DNA from: Carposina sasakii
Lineage: Eukaryota > Arthropoda > Insecta > Lepidoptera > Carposinidae
NCBI GenBank assembly: GCA_014607495.2
Contig: CP053159.1
Coordinates: forward strand, 10,547,501-10,611,500
Reading direction: 5' to 3'
DNA: 64,000 nt
Part shown: piece by piece, positions 10,551-22,300 of the stretch
Numbering within the stretch: the stretch's first letter is position 1
Layout: each line of letters begins with the position of its first letter
Made by a program: the position numbers and the translations under genes
Notes under the pieces: generated by a model
Seen by the model: only the letters and a program-made list of their open reading frames with translations
Database searches by the model: none
Told to the model about the DNA's origin: nothing

Positions 10551-12770
10551 TTGTTAAAAAGGATTCTAAACTCATCTTCACTTACAAAAGGATTCAAATT
10601 AACGTAAGAAAAATGAAAAGAATCACAAAGACTGAGTACACTTTCAAGAAAACAAGAGAATGAAACAGTTTTATTCAAATAATACGTAAAACTCTTATCT
10701 AAATATTAAGATCCTGGCTATAACCATAAGTTTGCTGCAAAATGTGCCGACGGAAAAGGTACTGTTTTTTCTTCGCACAAAAATATTGTCCTTGCAAATT
10801 ACAACCGCACTTAACTGAATAAAAGGAATTATTTTAACAGTTTGCAATATTACAAGTATAGTGTACGTATAAAATAAATTATTTATGTTATTAAAATATG
10901 AGTATAACATTATTGCTATTAACTTTAAGTATACCCACACCACTGTAATACTCTAGATATCCATTTTAGGGGGTACATTTTGAACGCATACTGAGCCAAC
11001 ACGAAACGTATTAAGTTGAGGATAGGTAATGACGACACGGGAATCTAATAATTCGAAAACAAGAAGTATCAGTTTCAGTCACGTAGAGCATAGCTACGAA
11101 CAAAATAGAAACGGGAATAGCACGGGAATAGCATAAATTTCTTTTTTGAACGCGTCGAAGCAAAGACTGTATCGAGATAATTTTAATCGACAGGATGTCG
11201 AACGCGGGAATTGACATTCCGCTTCTATACTAAAGAAGGCCCTCGACATAGACGCTATTTGTATCAAAAACATTGTTTCTTATATCTTATTTAGATCAAA
11301 ATACAAAGGATTGTAATAACAATTCAAAATGCGTATTAACCTCGGCTTTCTCCCGTAAAAGAAGTTACACCCAGAGTTAGCAGTATCATAATACTCGCTA
11401 AAACAAGGTAGACACTAATAACCGCCTTATAACCGCCGCACCGCGAAAAGTCTTGGAACGTGTGTTAGATTAAATCGGCCATAAAATCACGCCCCATTAG
11501 GGCAGACAGTAGGTAAGTTACAGCGAGCGTGGGTGCTCTTTCGAATGTTCCAGTCGGTTTAATTACTACTGGACAGTAGCATTTGCACGATCTGTCTAGT
11601 TGATAGGTAAGATTGTAAGGAGATAACAGCTATTGATGACGATTAAAATAACGAATAATACTATTCGATTATCCTCCATTTTTAAATATAAAAATATTTA
11701 TTTGTTCAATACAGATTGGTTACGTAGCAAAACCTTCTTTATACATACTTTATTTGATTGTTACTATAGCTTACATTTAAATAATAAAAAATCCATCAGA
11801 AATTCAGAATATTCCAAGAGCAAAATAATTGTTTTTATATAATTTAATTTTATATTGTACCTTCGTTTTCCTGCAGTAATATTTAGTGCTGGAAACACTA
11901 AAGGCTTAATGTTTGGCGAGTTGCCAGGTCAGCTGCTGCTTATTTATTATTTCAATACGAGTATACCTACACTCTCAAATTAAAAATGCGTTGGTACCTA
12001 TCAAGTTAAAAATGGCACGTGTTTTACGTTAATAGCTCAGCATAAAAGCGAGAAAATAACTTAGTAAAAAGACTAACGGCTTATTTCAATACCAGAGATC
12101 AGAAAGAATCTCGATTTTTTTTAAATTCCCACATTCAATCTGAAAATGTAAAAACTCTCTCGAAATCAGTCATTGAAATTGGCTGTAAATAAGATTTCTC
12201 TTTTAGAGATCAACGCGCTTTATTTATTTTCCATTCCATTTTCTGTAGGTACTATCAAAAATAGTAACGTATAATAGGTAGATAGGTACCTACAGAAAAA
12301 AACAAGAATTGTCGCAAGAGGAGCATACGAGAGATAGAAAATATTTCAAGTCAGTAAATTATTATTTTTGTTGAATTATACAATACAGCATGTATTGTAT
12401 AATTCATAATATAAATCGCCTGTGTATATTTGCTCTTGTTTTCCAATAAATTTGCCGATAGCGTCCACGTGTCTAATACAAACTTTTCTTGAGAAAAATA
12501 CCCAATTTATTGAACCTCTTGAAGCGGCTACTGCCACAAACTTCCCTAGATAGTTGTAACTTTTACTCCGTCGCAAATAAAATGTTTTGTAGTAGAGCAT
12601 TATTATAAAAACTTCTTCTTACATTTAATATTTCAATTAGGTACATTATTTTCATTTTTCAACTTGATTATTATTTATAAACTCTTCTTCAATGTAAGGA
12701 CAGAGTTGCTATACCTACAATCATCATTTTTGGGAGTCACGAAAGTCAATGCAAAATGTTGTTCTATTGG
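10551..12770. other. Intergenic, no gene seen
   Basis: AT-rich. Several short open frames (10695-10943, 11011-11217, 12376-12600) show no recognisable domain, and no splice-framed exon could be assembled. A short inverted pair TACAATACAGCATG/CATGTATTGTATAATTC lies near 12378-12405. Confidence 0.5.
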
Positions 12771-12778
12771 CTTCACAG
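12771..12778. other. Target-site duplication, left (CTTCACAG)
   Basis: The 8 bases CTTCACAG are repeated exactly at 17158-17165, directly outside inverted termini TAGGGTRGAGCG. An 8-bp duplication is the hallmark of hAT, P and Merlin insertions. Confidence 0.7.
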
Positions 12779-13575
12779 TAGGGTAGAGCGTTAATGTATG
12801 GAGATTTTAAAAGTTTTTTTTTTCAACGGCATAGTTATGAAAAGTTGCCTTGTAATAAGGTATATAAAACAAATATACAAAATATCCAACAGCTAGCTTA
12901 ATGTTTTGTGGTGCCCCAGTACAGTCAAATATTTAAACAATAAAAAAAAACATTTTTACCATTTATTACGAAAAATATTCTCTTACATAACATAAAATAC
13001 TATTTAAACGTCAAACTGTTTTTTGTATTGAAATAAGGCATTCGTTGACGCAATAGCAGTCTTGCCGTAATGAAACCATCTCGTTTATTTTCCCCACAAA
13101 CTGCAGGCACTTAATGCTTCTGTCACCAATTTGATGCAGCGCTCCACGGCTTGGGTGTGGCATGGAAAATATTTAATATTCTGACATGTACTAAGACCGT
13201 TTTTTACAATGTCTTTCAAGGTTTCATCAGACATATTTAAAGTTACAGGTGGCTCAGTTATATCATAGTCTCACCACATAATAATGTCAGGTTAATCTTT
13301 AGCATCGAAGTTGAATGCAGGTACCTACTTTAAACGTTCGAAGTCTTCGAGCATTCTCTGATCTTGCTTTTACAATTTCTTCGATATGCAAGATCCCTTA
13401 TAACCTCTCTGTCGTCACCAAGCATGGCAATGAGAAGATTTTCTGGGTGACTAAAATATCCATTTCGTTGGATTACTTTGTCAACGATTGCTTTCATATC
13501 GGAATTCAAATAATGACTTAGGTTAATGATTTGCCATAGGTTTTTGGCTCCGTTAATGCACGAGGAATTACTATT

Positions 13576-15596
13576 TTGGATGAATGCGTTCCAAAGAAAA
13601 GACACAGCCGGATAGCGCCGAAGTACGTTTATCCCGAGTGGTACACTTTTGAAATAATCCGTAACTTAAAATTAAAAGCGGCTTTACATAAGAGGGCAAA
13701 AGAGTCTAAGTTAACGTGTGACTACATCGCGTTCTCTCGATGTAGGGCTAAAATCAAAGTTGACCTAAAACTAGCCGAGGAAACATATAGAAAACGTATT
13801 CAGAGCCACTTACTGGAGGATCCGAAGGCTTTTTGGAACTACATCAAATCCAAGAGAGGTAATAGGAATCCTAAACAGATACTGAAGCATGGGGAGGTTT
13901 TAAGTGGGGAGCAGTGTGTTAAGGAGTTTGCCCACTATTTTCACTCAGTGTACAGTACGAAACGAGCTGAGTTAAATGTGTCGGCGGCAGTATCGAATTC
14001 AGGCAGCTCGGGGGGGGGGCAGCGCGAGTGCACGTGCAGCGGCTGGATGCTCCGGATGTATTGAGGGCACTAGGTAAGCTAAAACCGAAGCGGTCCTCGG
14101 GCCCGGATGGTATCCCACCTTACTTGTTCCGAGACTGCAGAATGGTGTTAACTGATCCTTTGCTCCATATTTATAATCTTTGTTTGGGAACTGCCGAGTT
14201 TCCGGACAGATGGAACACGACAAGGGTGGTGCCAGTGCCCAAAGGTAGCTTAGGATCACAGGTAGAGGGCTATAGACCGGTGGCGGTACTGTCGACTCCG
14301 GCTAAAGTGTTAGAATCAGCGATACATCACAGGATACTGGCACAGGTGAAAGCGCAACTCGCGGAAGCACAGCACGGTTTCCGCCCAGGTAGGGGCACCA
14401 CCACCAATTTGCTTAGTTATATGGCTACCGTGACAGAGTCAGTGGACTGCGGGGTGCAGGTCGACGCCGCATATTTTGATTTTAAAAAAGCTTTTGACCT
14501 AGTAGATAATGATATCTTGCTACAGAAATTAGCCGGTGTCGGTTTCTCCCCGCAGTTGCTCGACTTTTTTGCTAGCTATATGCGAGATAGACAGCAATAT
14601 GTGGAATATGCGGGCTATACGTCGGAACCATATTACACGAAGTCGGGAGTAAGTCAAGGCAGCAATTTGGGGCCGCTTCAGTTTCTGTTAATGGTTAACG
14701 ATTTACCGAAAGTTGTGCAGAATTCGAAATGTCTTTTATTTGCTGATGACCTCAAGCTATCACTACCTATTCGAAACTCTGAGGATTGTTATAGGCTTCA
14801 GAGCGATATAAATAGAGTAGTGTCCTGGAGTAAGGACAACCGGCTTCAATTCAATACCTCCAAATGTGTCGTAATTACTTTTACGAAAGCACATAATCCT
14901 ATTTTGCATCAGTACAAAGTTGATGAAACACATATGGTGAGAGTGACTGAAGTTAGGGATCTTGGAGTGGTAATTAATAGTGAACTTAACTTTCGAGAAC
15001 ATATAATTAAGTGCTGTAAAAAAGCTTTCCGGAATTTGGGTTTTATTCTTCGTAGGGGGCAACGATTTGATAATATAAATGCAATTGTGACATTATACAA
15101 CGCATTAGTTAGGAGTAATTTAGAGTGCAATGCAGTCATTTGGGCTCCACATGAAAAAAAGTATATAGTAATGTTAGAGCGAGTTCAGAATAAATTTACT
15201 AGATATTTATATATGCGTTGTTATGGTGTGTATCCATTTTACCCGCTAATGTACCCGACGTTATTCGTTCTGGGAATGGTTGGATACAATACACTCGGTG
15301 CTAGGCGAGATCTGGCACTGGTAACATATTTATTCAAAATTTTTAGAGCAAAATTATATAATGCGGACATACTGGAGAGGATTAGTTTAAATGTACCGGA
15401 CAGGTACGTGTGGCGGCGGAGACGGCCGCCACTGCTGGCGGTGCCGAAGGGCCGAACTCACCTGTGGAATAAGGGGCCGCTCACTCGCGCACTCAATACA
15501 CTCAATGTCATAGCAGAAAGTGTGGACCTATGTTGTTGTACTCTGAGAGAATTCACAGTAAGGGCAATGTTTGTTGCATGTTATGTTCATGATTAA
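13576..15596 (+). pseudogene. Reverse transcriptase ORF of the nested LINE (one frameshift, 5'-truncated)
   Basis: Two adjoining frames make up one protein: 13576-14064 holds the pre-RT region (YPEWYTFEIIRNLK, AFWNYIKSKRG) and the second frame, open to 15596, holds the reverse transcriptase. RT motifs in order are SSGPDGIPPYLF, WNTTRVVPVPK, YRPVAVLST, AEAQHGFRPGRGTT, DAAYFDFKKAFDLVDN (catalytic D), SGVSQGSNLGPLQF and CLLFADDLKL (FADD, catalytic). The C-terminal region has the usual LECNAVIWAP and RVQNKFTRYL blocks. There is no RNase H. GVSQGSNLGPLQF departs from the usual GVPQGSxLGPLLF. The shift of frame falls at a run of ten G (14010-14019), so a single-base slip there, biological or a sequencing error, would explain it. 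No ATG starts the second frame. The enzyme would copy LINE RNA at the target site; here the element cannot move on its own because it lacks its 5' half. Confidence 0.85.
14010..14019 (+). other. Poly-G run at the RT frameshift
   Basis: Ten consecutive G mark the point where the retrotransposon protein changes frame. Homopolymers are common sites of indels in both replication and sequencing. Confidence 0.8.
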
Positions 15597-16684
15597 AAAA
15601 AAAAGTACAAACTTATAATTAACAATAAGTGTTAAGATAAAAGCTAATTTATCACATTAGGGGAACCTGTAATGATAAACATTAGTTATATGTGTGTGTA
15701 AATAAATAAATAAATAAACATTTTATTGTAAACCACATTGGTCCATAAACTTTCAGCTTTTCTTCTGGGTCAGGGAATCTTAGAATTCGATTAGCTGTTG
15801 TAAGCCATCTAGAATAGTTAAGGGCTCCAGGTTCCATATTAGCTAAATCAGAAGAAGTACTGATAGCGGCCATCATGTCGTATAAATACTTTTGGTAAGC
15901 TCTTCCCTAGTTATTTCAGGTGATATTTTAGGTATAACGGTAAATTCGACTATCGGCATTGTTTGAGAAGTTGGTAATTAAGATCCAATGGCGCCTGAAA
16001 AGCATTTGGTCCTGTAGTTTTTCCGTCAAAATAATAAATAAATCCGTAATAAAAGATGACGTAGTGATGACTCATTTGAATGCAATTGTCAGATAAACCA
16101 CTGTAATGGCTTGTTGAATTCCTCCTCCGTCAGACGAATAATACCACCTTTGAAACCTGTATTCACTACAACAACAGCTATTTCACTCAGCTTTACCGAC
16201 TTAGATTTCAACTGTACCTAATAATATAGTGTATTTAATATTTTTAGCAGTCCCCGACTCACAGGTGTCATGACCAAAATAGTTGCTTCCTGATTACCTT
16301 CATTATAAATACGAACCAAAGTCTTATCCTTCCTTCCGTCAAAATACAAACACTTCTTGTAAACTTGATCTGACCTTAGTTCTTTCACGGCGCAACTTTG
16401 AATGATCAATGACACAACTTGGATCGTTCGATGAAATACTCGTAATACTGACGTCTTTTAAGACAGAAGAAGGCTCTATCGGAGACTCTAGTACGATCAC
16501 AGGCAAGGGCTAATGACGGTAAATTTAATCTCTTTTTTTTTAGAGGTGGTGATAATTTTCCCTTAACCTGTTCTGGGTCTCTTTGGTTAGGACTAGATGG
16601 TACGAGAAAACTATCACATGAGCTGCTGCTTTCAATTGAAAAGTCATCAAAGAACGAGAACAACAAGGTTAACATAGCATCGCT

Positions 16685-16990
16685 TAAAAAAAATAATAAT
16701 AATTCATTTATTTGGCCAAAATAACATTTTCACATTACATAGTTTGCTCTCTAGGCCCACACTAGGATACCCTGTGTCGTGGGAACTAGTGACTTCTATG
16801 GTTATGTAATTCTAGATCCATAAATACAGAAAAAGAGAAATTATAACTAACAATTTATATAAAAATTCGAATTACTAATTAACTACTATATAACAATTGA
16901 ATTAATGATTAATAAATTTAAAATTATCCACCCAACGATGCATCTCACAAATAATGTTAATTATACCTATACATAGCGTTTATAAAATGT
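16685..16990 (-). repeat. Probable retroelement 3' tail inside the hAT-like element
   Basis: Seen on the minus strand, an AT-rich segment ends in ATTATTATTTTTTTTAAG, directly before the N-terminal block of the broken transposase. The TTATT-type tail looks like the 3' end of a LINE fragment; the body has no recognisable protein. Confidence 0.35.
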
Positions 16991-17157
16991 TTGTGAATTT
17001 ATGAGTATTTGGCGTTAATTTTCAAAACTTCATGTCGATGGGGGCACCTCTAAACATGGTATGAGATTACTGATTTTTCTTGTGTTTAATGTTTACCTAA
17101 AACAGCAACTTTCTACAGGTATGCCGAAGCAAAAATAAATAAAATCGCTCCACCCTA

Positions 17158-17165
17158 CTTCACAG
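17158..17165. other. Target-site duplication, right (CTTCACAG)
   Basis: Exact partner of 12771-12778 on the other side of the hAT-like element. Confidence 0.7.
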
Positions 17166-17389
17166 CCCCAAACATCCGCCGCGTCTATACTGTACCATCC
17201 ATAGGAAAGCCCTTAATCAATTCGCCTTTTATGTATATGGTTACTAAAATTATATCTGTTGTATATTAGTAATTGTCCAAAGATCACTTCTACCCTCTAG
17301 TTTGCCAATAGTTTGGCTAATGTCTGGTAACTGAGACGTTCGGTATAGTTTAGTGCGGATGTCATCTATATTTTACATACACATCAGAG

Positions 17390-17575
17390 TAGACCTCTCC
17401 CAGGGCACGCCACTAGGCTACTGCCATAGGGGGGTTGTGCCCATAGTCACAAGCTGGACAGATGGGCTGGTGACCGCAGAGTGATTTTCGGACTATGTTG
17501 TCACGGGAAGCTGCTGGCCACCTCCCGGTAAGCCTTGATCGCCTCTAACGAACCACGGGGTACACGAATACGAAT
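17390..17575 (+). repeat. Repeat Z, copy 3 (5' core missing)
   Basis: Starts in the block CTCTCCCAGGGCACGCCACTA and continues with GCTACTGCCATAGGGGGGTT, GCCCATAGTCACAAGCTGG, GACTATGTTGTCACGGGAAG and CACCTCCCGG. The leading GTCCACTGCTGG core is absent. Confidence 0.75.
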
Positions 17576-19233
17576 ATAGGATGTCTTATACATATAAGAT
17601 AAAGAAATCTAGTGATCAATACTCGTGACTGGTCATGTCTGGCTTATCCGATTAGGATTATGGCTCTGATAGTTTATGAGCTCTGTATAAATCCTATAAT
17701 AATATAAGGGGAAACAATTATATCTGACACGACTATGTATTATTATTGTATTGTGACTGTTTATAGGGAAACGGAATTAATTCCAAATATTTACTTAGGG
17801 AGACGCTCTGGGTATAAAAAGTTATACCAACAAATTATATACTAATCTCCCTCCGCACGGACTACAGAAATAAAAGTTAAGATTTTCCAGCAAAAAGTGA
17901 AATAATAAGTAATTTGTCCAGCCATTAGGTATGACGTAAATAAAACTTGTATTATGAGTACCTAAATTTAATTTGGTTTATTTATAGTAAAGCAGACTTT
18001 AGTCATCATCGCGGATTTGCAAAATTTTGAATTAAGTACTAGTGGACAAGCGAAAAACACCTTTCGCTAGAACAAATTGTTTTGGTATTTACAACTAACT
18101 ATCGATCTTGAAAGTAATACTTAACATACTTAAAGATATTGTCTAAGGAGTGTGCTACTTTGCTCGATCAAAAATTATTTCAAAAAAAGCTCAATGTAAA
18201 ATCTAAAATCTGATCTGTGTCAAATTTTTGATGAAAAAAACATCGAATTTTTTGATAAATACAAAGCAAAATATAATAAATAAACCAAAATAAATAAATA
18301 TAAGTGATATGAAGGTAATTAATTCATTTCTGGTCACGTTTATCATACAGAAATAGGTAAAAAAAAAAATAATATTAATTTTAAAGTTGAGTGACAAAAA
18401 ATATATTTGAGGCCACAGAGTAGAAATTGAACACAGTATCACAATCAGTATCTACTTAGATGATTGATGAAAGTAAAGTATACTTAGTGAACTAACTAAG
18501 AATAAGTGTAAGCGAACAGTGTTTGTATATTAAACAAAACGAGAACTTATATTTACTTGTATATCACTTGTTTCACTAAAGTAAAAAGAGTAAAAACCAT
18601 AGTTCGAGAGACTAGTTTGACAGTTCATTTTGCACAAGTGTTGTTGTGGTCAGGCTTATAATGATCTTATCAGTATTTAAAAAATACAGACTTGGTAGAC
18701 CTATAATATAATTGTATAATATAGGTATTTTATGGTTTTTTTTTTTAAATTATAATAATCAAATTGTTTATTAATTTACAGTGCGTTGATCTACGACAAA
18801 TTCGTGGCATGACCATAAGAAATTTAACATTAGAAAATGCTAATGAAGGGACAGCTGTGGGACACCACTATGGATATATAAAAAAAAAATAAAAATATTA
18901 TCGATTCATTTAAATGATGATTTTCATTTCATTTCATGAAAGTTTATTGTATTGAATTGAAATATGTACTGAAATTAAAATCCGCTTAAACAACATGCTC
19001 AATGCATTTTAAAATCAGACGCGATACAAAAGATATCCCTTTTTTTAGAAAGCCTACCTACATGGTATCCCACTGCCAGGCAAAGGATTTGGGGGGACCT
19101 GTAGGAAAATGTTACTGAATTTCCCTTATTTAAAAATCTTTTAAAAATTTACGTACCTATTTTCTCCACGACTGTCCATAATATAATTATTTGAAAATGT
19201 ATGTTATGATAGTATATCTAATATTTCGAGAGT
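17576..19233. other. Mostly empty intergenic DNA; one weak exon-like segment
   Basis: Very AT-rich. The only item of note is 18782-18887 (+), where an acceptor-like TTTACAG is followed by an open frame of about 34 codons ending in AVGHHYGYIKKK and a stop. I do not recognise it and it may be chance. Confidence 0.35.
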
Positions 19234-19238
19234 GAAAT
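19234..19238. other. LTR-element target duplication GAAAT, left
   Basis: GAAAT directly precedes the LTR at 19239 and is repeated at 23749-23753 directly after the other LTR. A 5-bp duplication is typical of Ty3/gypsy integrases. Confidence 0.9.
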
Positions 19239-19352
19239 TGTTAGGTATGTAGGTTGGAGACAAGTGAAACAACCGGTAGTTGGTAGCGCACTGACGTGTA
19301 TTTACAATAGCTCGATACAGTGGTGTGGGTAACCTCACACACATATATAACA
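19239..19352 (-). repeat. 3' LTR of the gypsy element
   Basis: 114 bp, begins TGTTAGGTATGTAGG and ends CACATATATAACA on the plus strand. It is identical to 23635-23748. The element runs right to left, so this is the downstream LTR. Confidence 0.95.
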
Positions 19353-19362
19353 TTCCTCCCTT
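19353..19362 (-). other. Polypurine tract
   Basis: On the element strand AAGGGAGGAA lies immediately before the 3' LTR, where the plus-strand primer for reverse transcription is expected. Confidence 0.8.
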
Positions 19363-19395
19363 AGCTTACTAATACACGTCTTGAATCTTATTTTA

Positions 19396-22300
19396 TTAGA
19401 AATACAACTTGTAATTAATTTTAGGTCGATTCCGTTTTGTTCGGGATATTGCGTTTTCTTCAGACTGTGGAACCTCGCTGACTGGTTCAGTAGATGGCCC
19501 CGGTAAAGCCTCAAGGTATTCGTCATCATCGTCCTCGGTGACGTCGCCGGTCGCTGCCGGCGGCGGTGTGACCGGCGCAGGCGTAGCCAACTCAACTGGC
19601 GGGGTCAGCGTGACTGGTGCGGGCAATGTAGCCAGTACCGGGGGCTCCTGTTCTCCCTCGGCGTTGGCTGCAGGCTCACTTGAGGTCGGCATCGGTAGTG
19701 ACGGTTGTTCCGTGGAAAGACTGTCATCGTCTTCGTCGACGTCAATATCCCAACTACTTGTTTTATCACTATAGTAATCTGTGCCTTTGAAAAGAACAAT
19801 CTGATTTTTATGTTTCTTTACACAAAGTTGGGTTGACAGATCTCTTACAGTGTAGGTAACTTTGCCAAGCTTGCTTACAATAATCCCTCTTAACCAAGTG
19901 AATTTAGAGTTCGAGTAATACTTCTTAAATAATACCTGATCACCAGGTGAAAAATATATAATATTTGGATTAGACTCTTGAGGTTTAATCCGCGAGGACT
20001 GTTTACATATATTTTTATCGTTAGGTATGGATATGGGCGAGGGCAGTGACTTATTGTTATGATTAGTTTTAAGCAAATCTAATCGCGTTCTAAGCTTACG
20101 GCCATAGACTAATTCAGCAGGCGAAACCCCTGTTGCAGAATGGATGGAATTCCGATAATCGAATAAATATTTAAGTAGTTCATTGTTAGAACTTTGTACG
20201 CCCCGATTACGTAATAAACTTGATTTTATTCCCTTTTTCACCACTCTTACGTAAGATTCCGCCTGACCATTGCTGGCCGGGTGATAAGCGGGTGACGTCA
20301 CGTGCGAAATCCCGTTTGCCGTGCAAAACGTTTTAAATTCATTTGAAGTAAAAGATACACCGTTGTCACTCACTATTGTGTTAGGAACACCGTGTCTAGA
20401 AAAAAAATCGTACATTTTTTGAATAGTCGACGTTGTTGTAGTTGACCCTTTCATATTATAGACTTCAATCCATTTGGAGTAAGCATCGACTACTACTAAA
20501 TAAGATACTCCATTGATAGGACCGAGAAAATCAATGTGAAGTCTATAAAATGGTTCGGGTGGGTACTGCCAGCGAGCGAGGGGCGCACGCGCCGGCGAAG
20601 GTCGTAGCTGTATGCATACGTCACACGAACCCACCATATGTTCGATCATGGCGTCTATACCGGGAAACCAGAACCTAGACCTCGCTTCCGCTTTTGTTTT
20701 TACTATGCCTAAGTGAGAGCGATGTAACTCAGACAATATCATTTGTTGTAAGGTTTTAGGTATAATTAACTTGTGACCCCTCATTAAACAACCATTTTCG
20801 ACAGAAAGTTGTAGTCTACATAAATGATAAGGTTTTAAATCTATTTGCATTACATGTTTAGGCCAACCGTTGATAATAAAATTTTTAACCTTTATTAAAA
20901 TTGGGTCTTTACTAGTCTCGTCGCGGATTTGTTGTAGCGTGACGGGCAAAGTACCATCTATCACAAAGTGCATATATGATGCCCGATCGAGCGGCTCGAG
21001 TGCGTCGTCATCGCCGCAGGCGCGGGCGCCGTCGCTCGCAGGCAGGCTAGCGCGAGATAGATAATCCGCGCTATTGTCCGCACTTCGTACGAATTCTATT
21101 TGGTAATTATAACCTGCCAAAAATAAAGCGTATCTTTGTAGCCTATTTGCAGTCACTTCCGGTACCCCACGATTATGACCAAATATTGATAGAAGCGGTT
21201 TGTGGTCAGTGCGTAAGGTGAATGGTGTAGCCCTGCCATACAAATACTGATGATACCGTTTAACTCCAAAAATAATAGCAGTTGCTTCCTTTTGGATCTG
21301 CGAGTACCTTTTCTCTGCCGCATTCAGAGTACGCGATGCAAAGGCAATTGGCTTCTCGCAGCCGTCCGGTTCTATTTGGGAGAGAATTGCGCCTAAGCCA
21401 CAGGAAGACGCGTCAACTGTCAAAATAATGTGGGCATCTCGGTTGAAATGAGTTAATACTTGCTCTGATGCCAAACATTTTTTGATTTCCCTGAATGACT
21501 CATCATGTTTGTCTGTCCAAGACCACTGCACGCCCTTTTTTAGAAGGTCGTAAAGTGGACTTAATATAGTGGACGCGCGTGGAACAAAATTACGATAATA
21601 ATTTACGAGGCCGAGAAACGATTGTAAATCTTTGACACTACCGGGGACGGGCGCGCTTACAATTGCTTCTATTTTTTGTGATGATTTTTTAAGGCCATTC
21701 TTATTTATAACATAACCTAAGTAATTAATCTCATCCTTAAAAAATTCGCACTTATCTTTCTGTAAGGTCAACCCCGCGTCTTGTAACTTATGCAGCACCG
21801 CGCTAAGCCTATCAAGATGTTCGGCGCGGTTGTGTCCCGTCACCAGTACGTCATCCAGCAGGCACAGGGTGCCGGGCAGCCCGCCCACCAAAGTCTCCAT
21901 TGCGCGCTGGAAGATAGCAGGCGCGCTCGCCAACCCGAAAACCATGCGCGTATACTTAAATAGTCCGCGGTGTGTGTTAATGCATGTAATCTCCTGTGAC
22001 TCGTTATTCAAAGCAAATTGATTATACGCGTTAGACAAGTCCAATTTAGAAAACTGCTGACCACCGTGTAATTTTGAAAAAAGCTCAGTGACTGTCGGTA
22101 ACGGATAATGATCAATTAGCAACTGTTTATTAACGCCCGTGGAATAATCGGCGCAAATTCTAATTGACCCGTTTTTTTTTAGTACTGGTACAATAGGTGA
22201 TGCATACCGCGCATGCTCGACCGGTTTTAAAACACCTAACGATACTAGCCGGTCGATCTCCTTATCGATCTTGTCACGGAGTGCAAATGCTATGGGGCGT

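Larger units (their letters stand above)
13576..15720 (+). mobile_element. CR1/Jockey-type non-LTR retrotransposon, 5'-truncated, nested
   Basis: The insertion splits the minus-strand pseudogene between its YGPMWFTIK and GAKNLW blocks. It begins inside the linker between endonuclease and reverse transcriptase, so the 5' part including ORF1 and most of the endonuclease is missing, as expected from incomplete target-primed reverse transcription. The 3' end is a short A run after the stop codon (15597) and an (AAAT)n tail at about 15700-15720. I could not define a target-site duplication. Confidence 0.8.
13000..16675 (-). pseudogene. Broken putative transposase of an uncharacterised arthropod family
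   Basis: Read on the minus strand, blocks appear in a fixed order across several frames: LNLPSLALACDRTRVSDR (about 16540), VLKDVSITSI (16460), CLYFDGRKDKTLV (16350), NTGFKGGIIRLTEEEF then KPLQWFI-stop-QLHSNE (16130-16060), FSGAIGS (16000), MEPGALNYSRWLTTANRILR and YGPMWFTIK (15850-15725), a 2.1-kb LINE insertion, GAKNLWQIINLS and GYFSHPENLLIAMLGDDR (13560-13400), ITEPPVTLNMSDETL (13260), FPCHTQAVERCIKLVTEA (13150), and after a frameshift CGENKRDGFITARL to a stop at 13000. I recognise these blocks from frequently annotated hypothetical proteins of arthropods, without a name I can give. DGRKDKT and the CQLHSNE-like block (here with a stop in place of the Cys) could correspond to the DDE and insertion-domain motifs of hAT transposases; that is inference. 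At least four stops and four frameshifts show it is dead. Confidence 0.75.
12779..17157 (-). mobile_element. hAT-like DNA transposon, degenerate, with nested LINE
   Basis: The left end is TAGGGTAGAGCG and the inverted right end is TAGGGTGGAGCG (11 of 12 identical). Subterminal blocks also pair: GGCATA...AAAGTTGC occurs about 55-70 bases inside both ends in inverted orientation. An exact 8-bp direct repeat CTTCACAG flanks the element. TAGGG-type termini with 8-bp duplications fit hAT elements. The interior encodes, on the minus strand, one broken protein (13000-16675). The element is 4.38 kb, of which about 2.1 kb is a later LINE insertion. What is seen: ends, duplication and conserved protein blocks. 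What is inferred: assignment to hAT and that the protein is the transposase. Confidence 0.65.
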
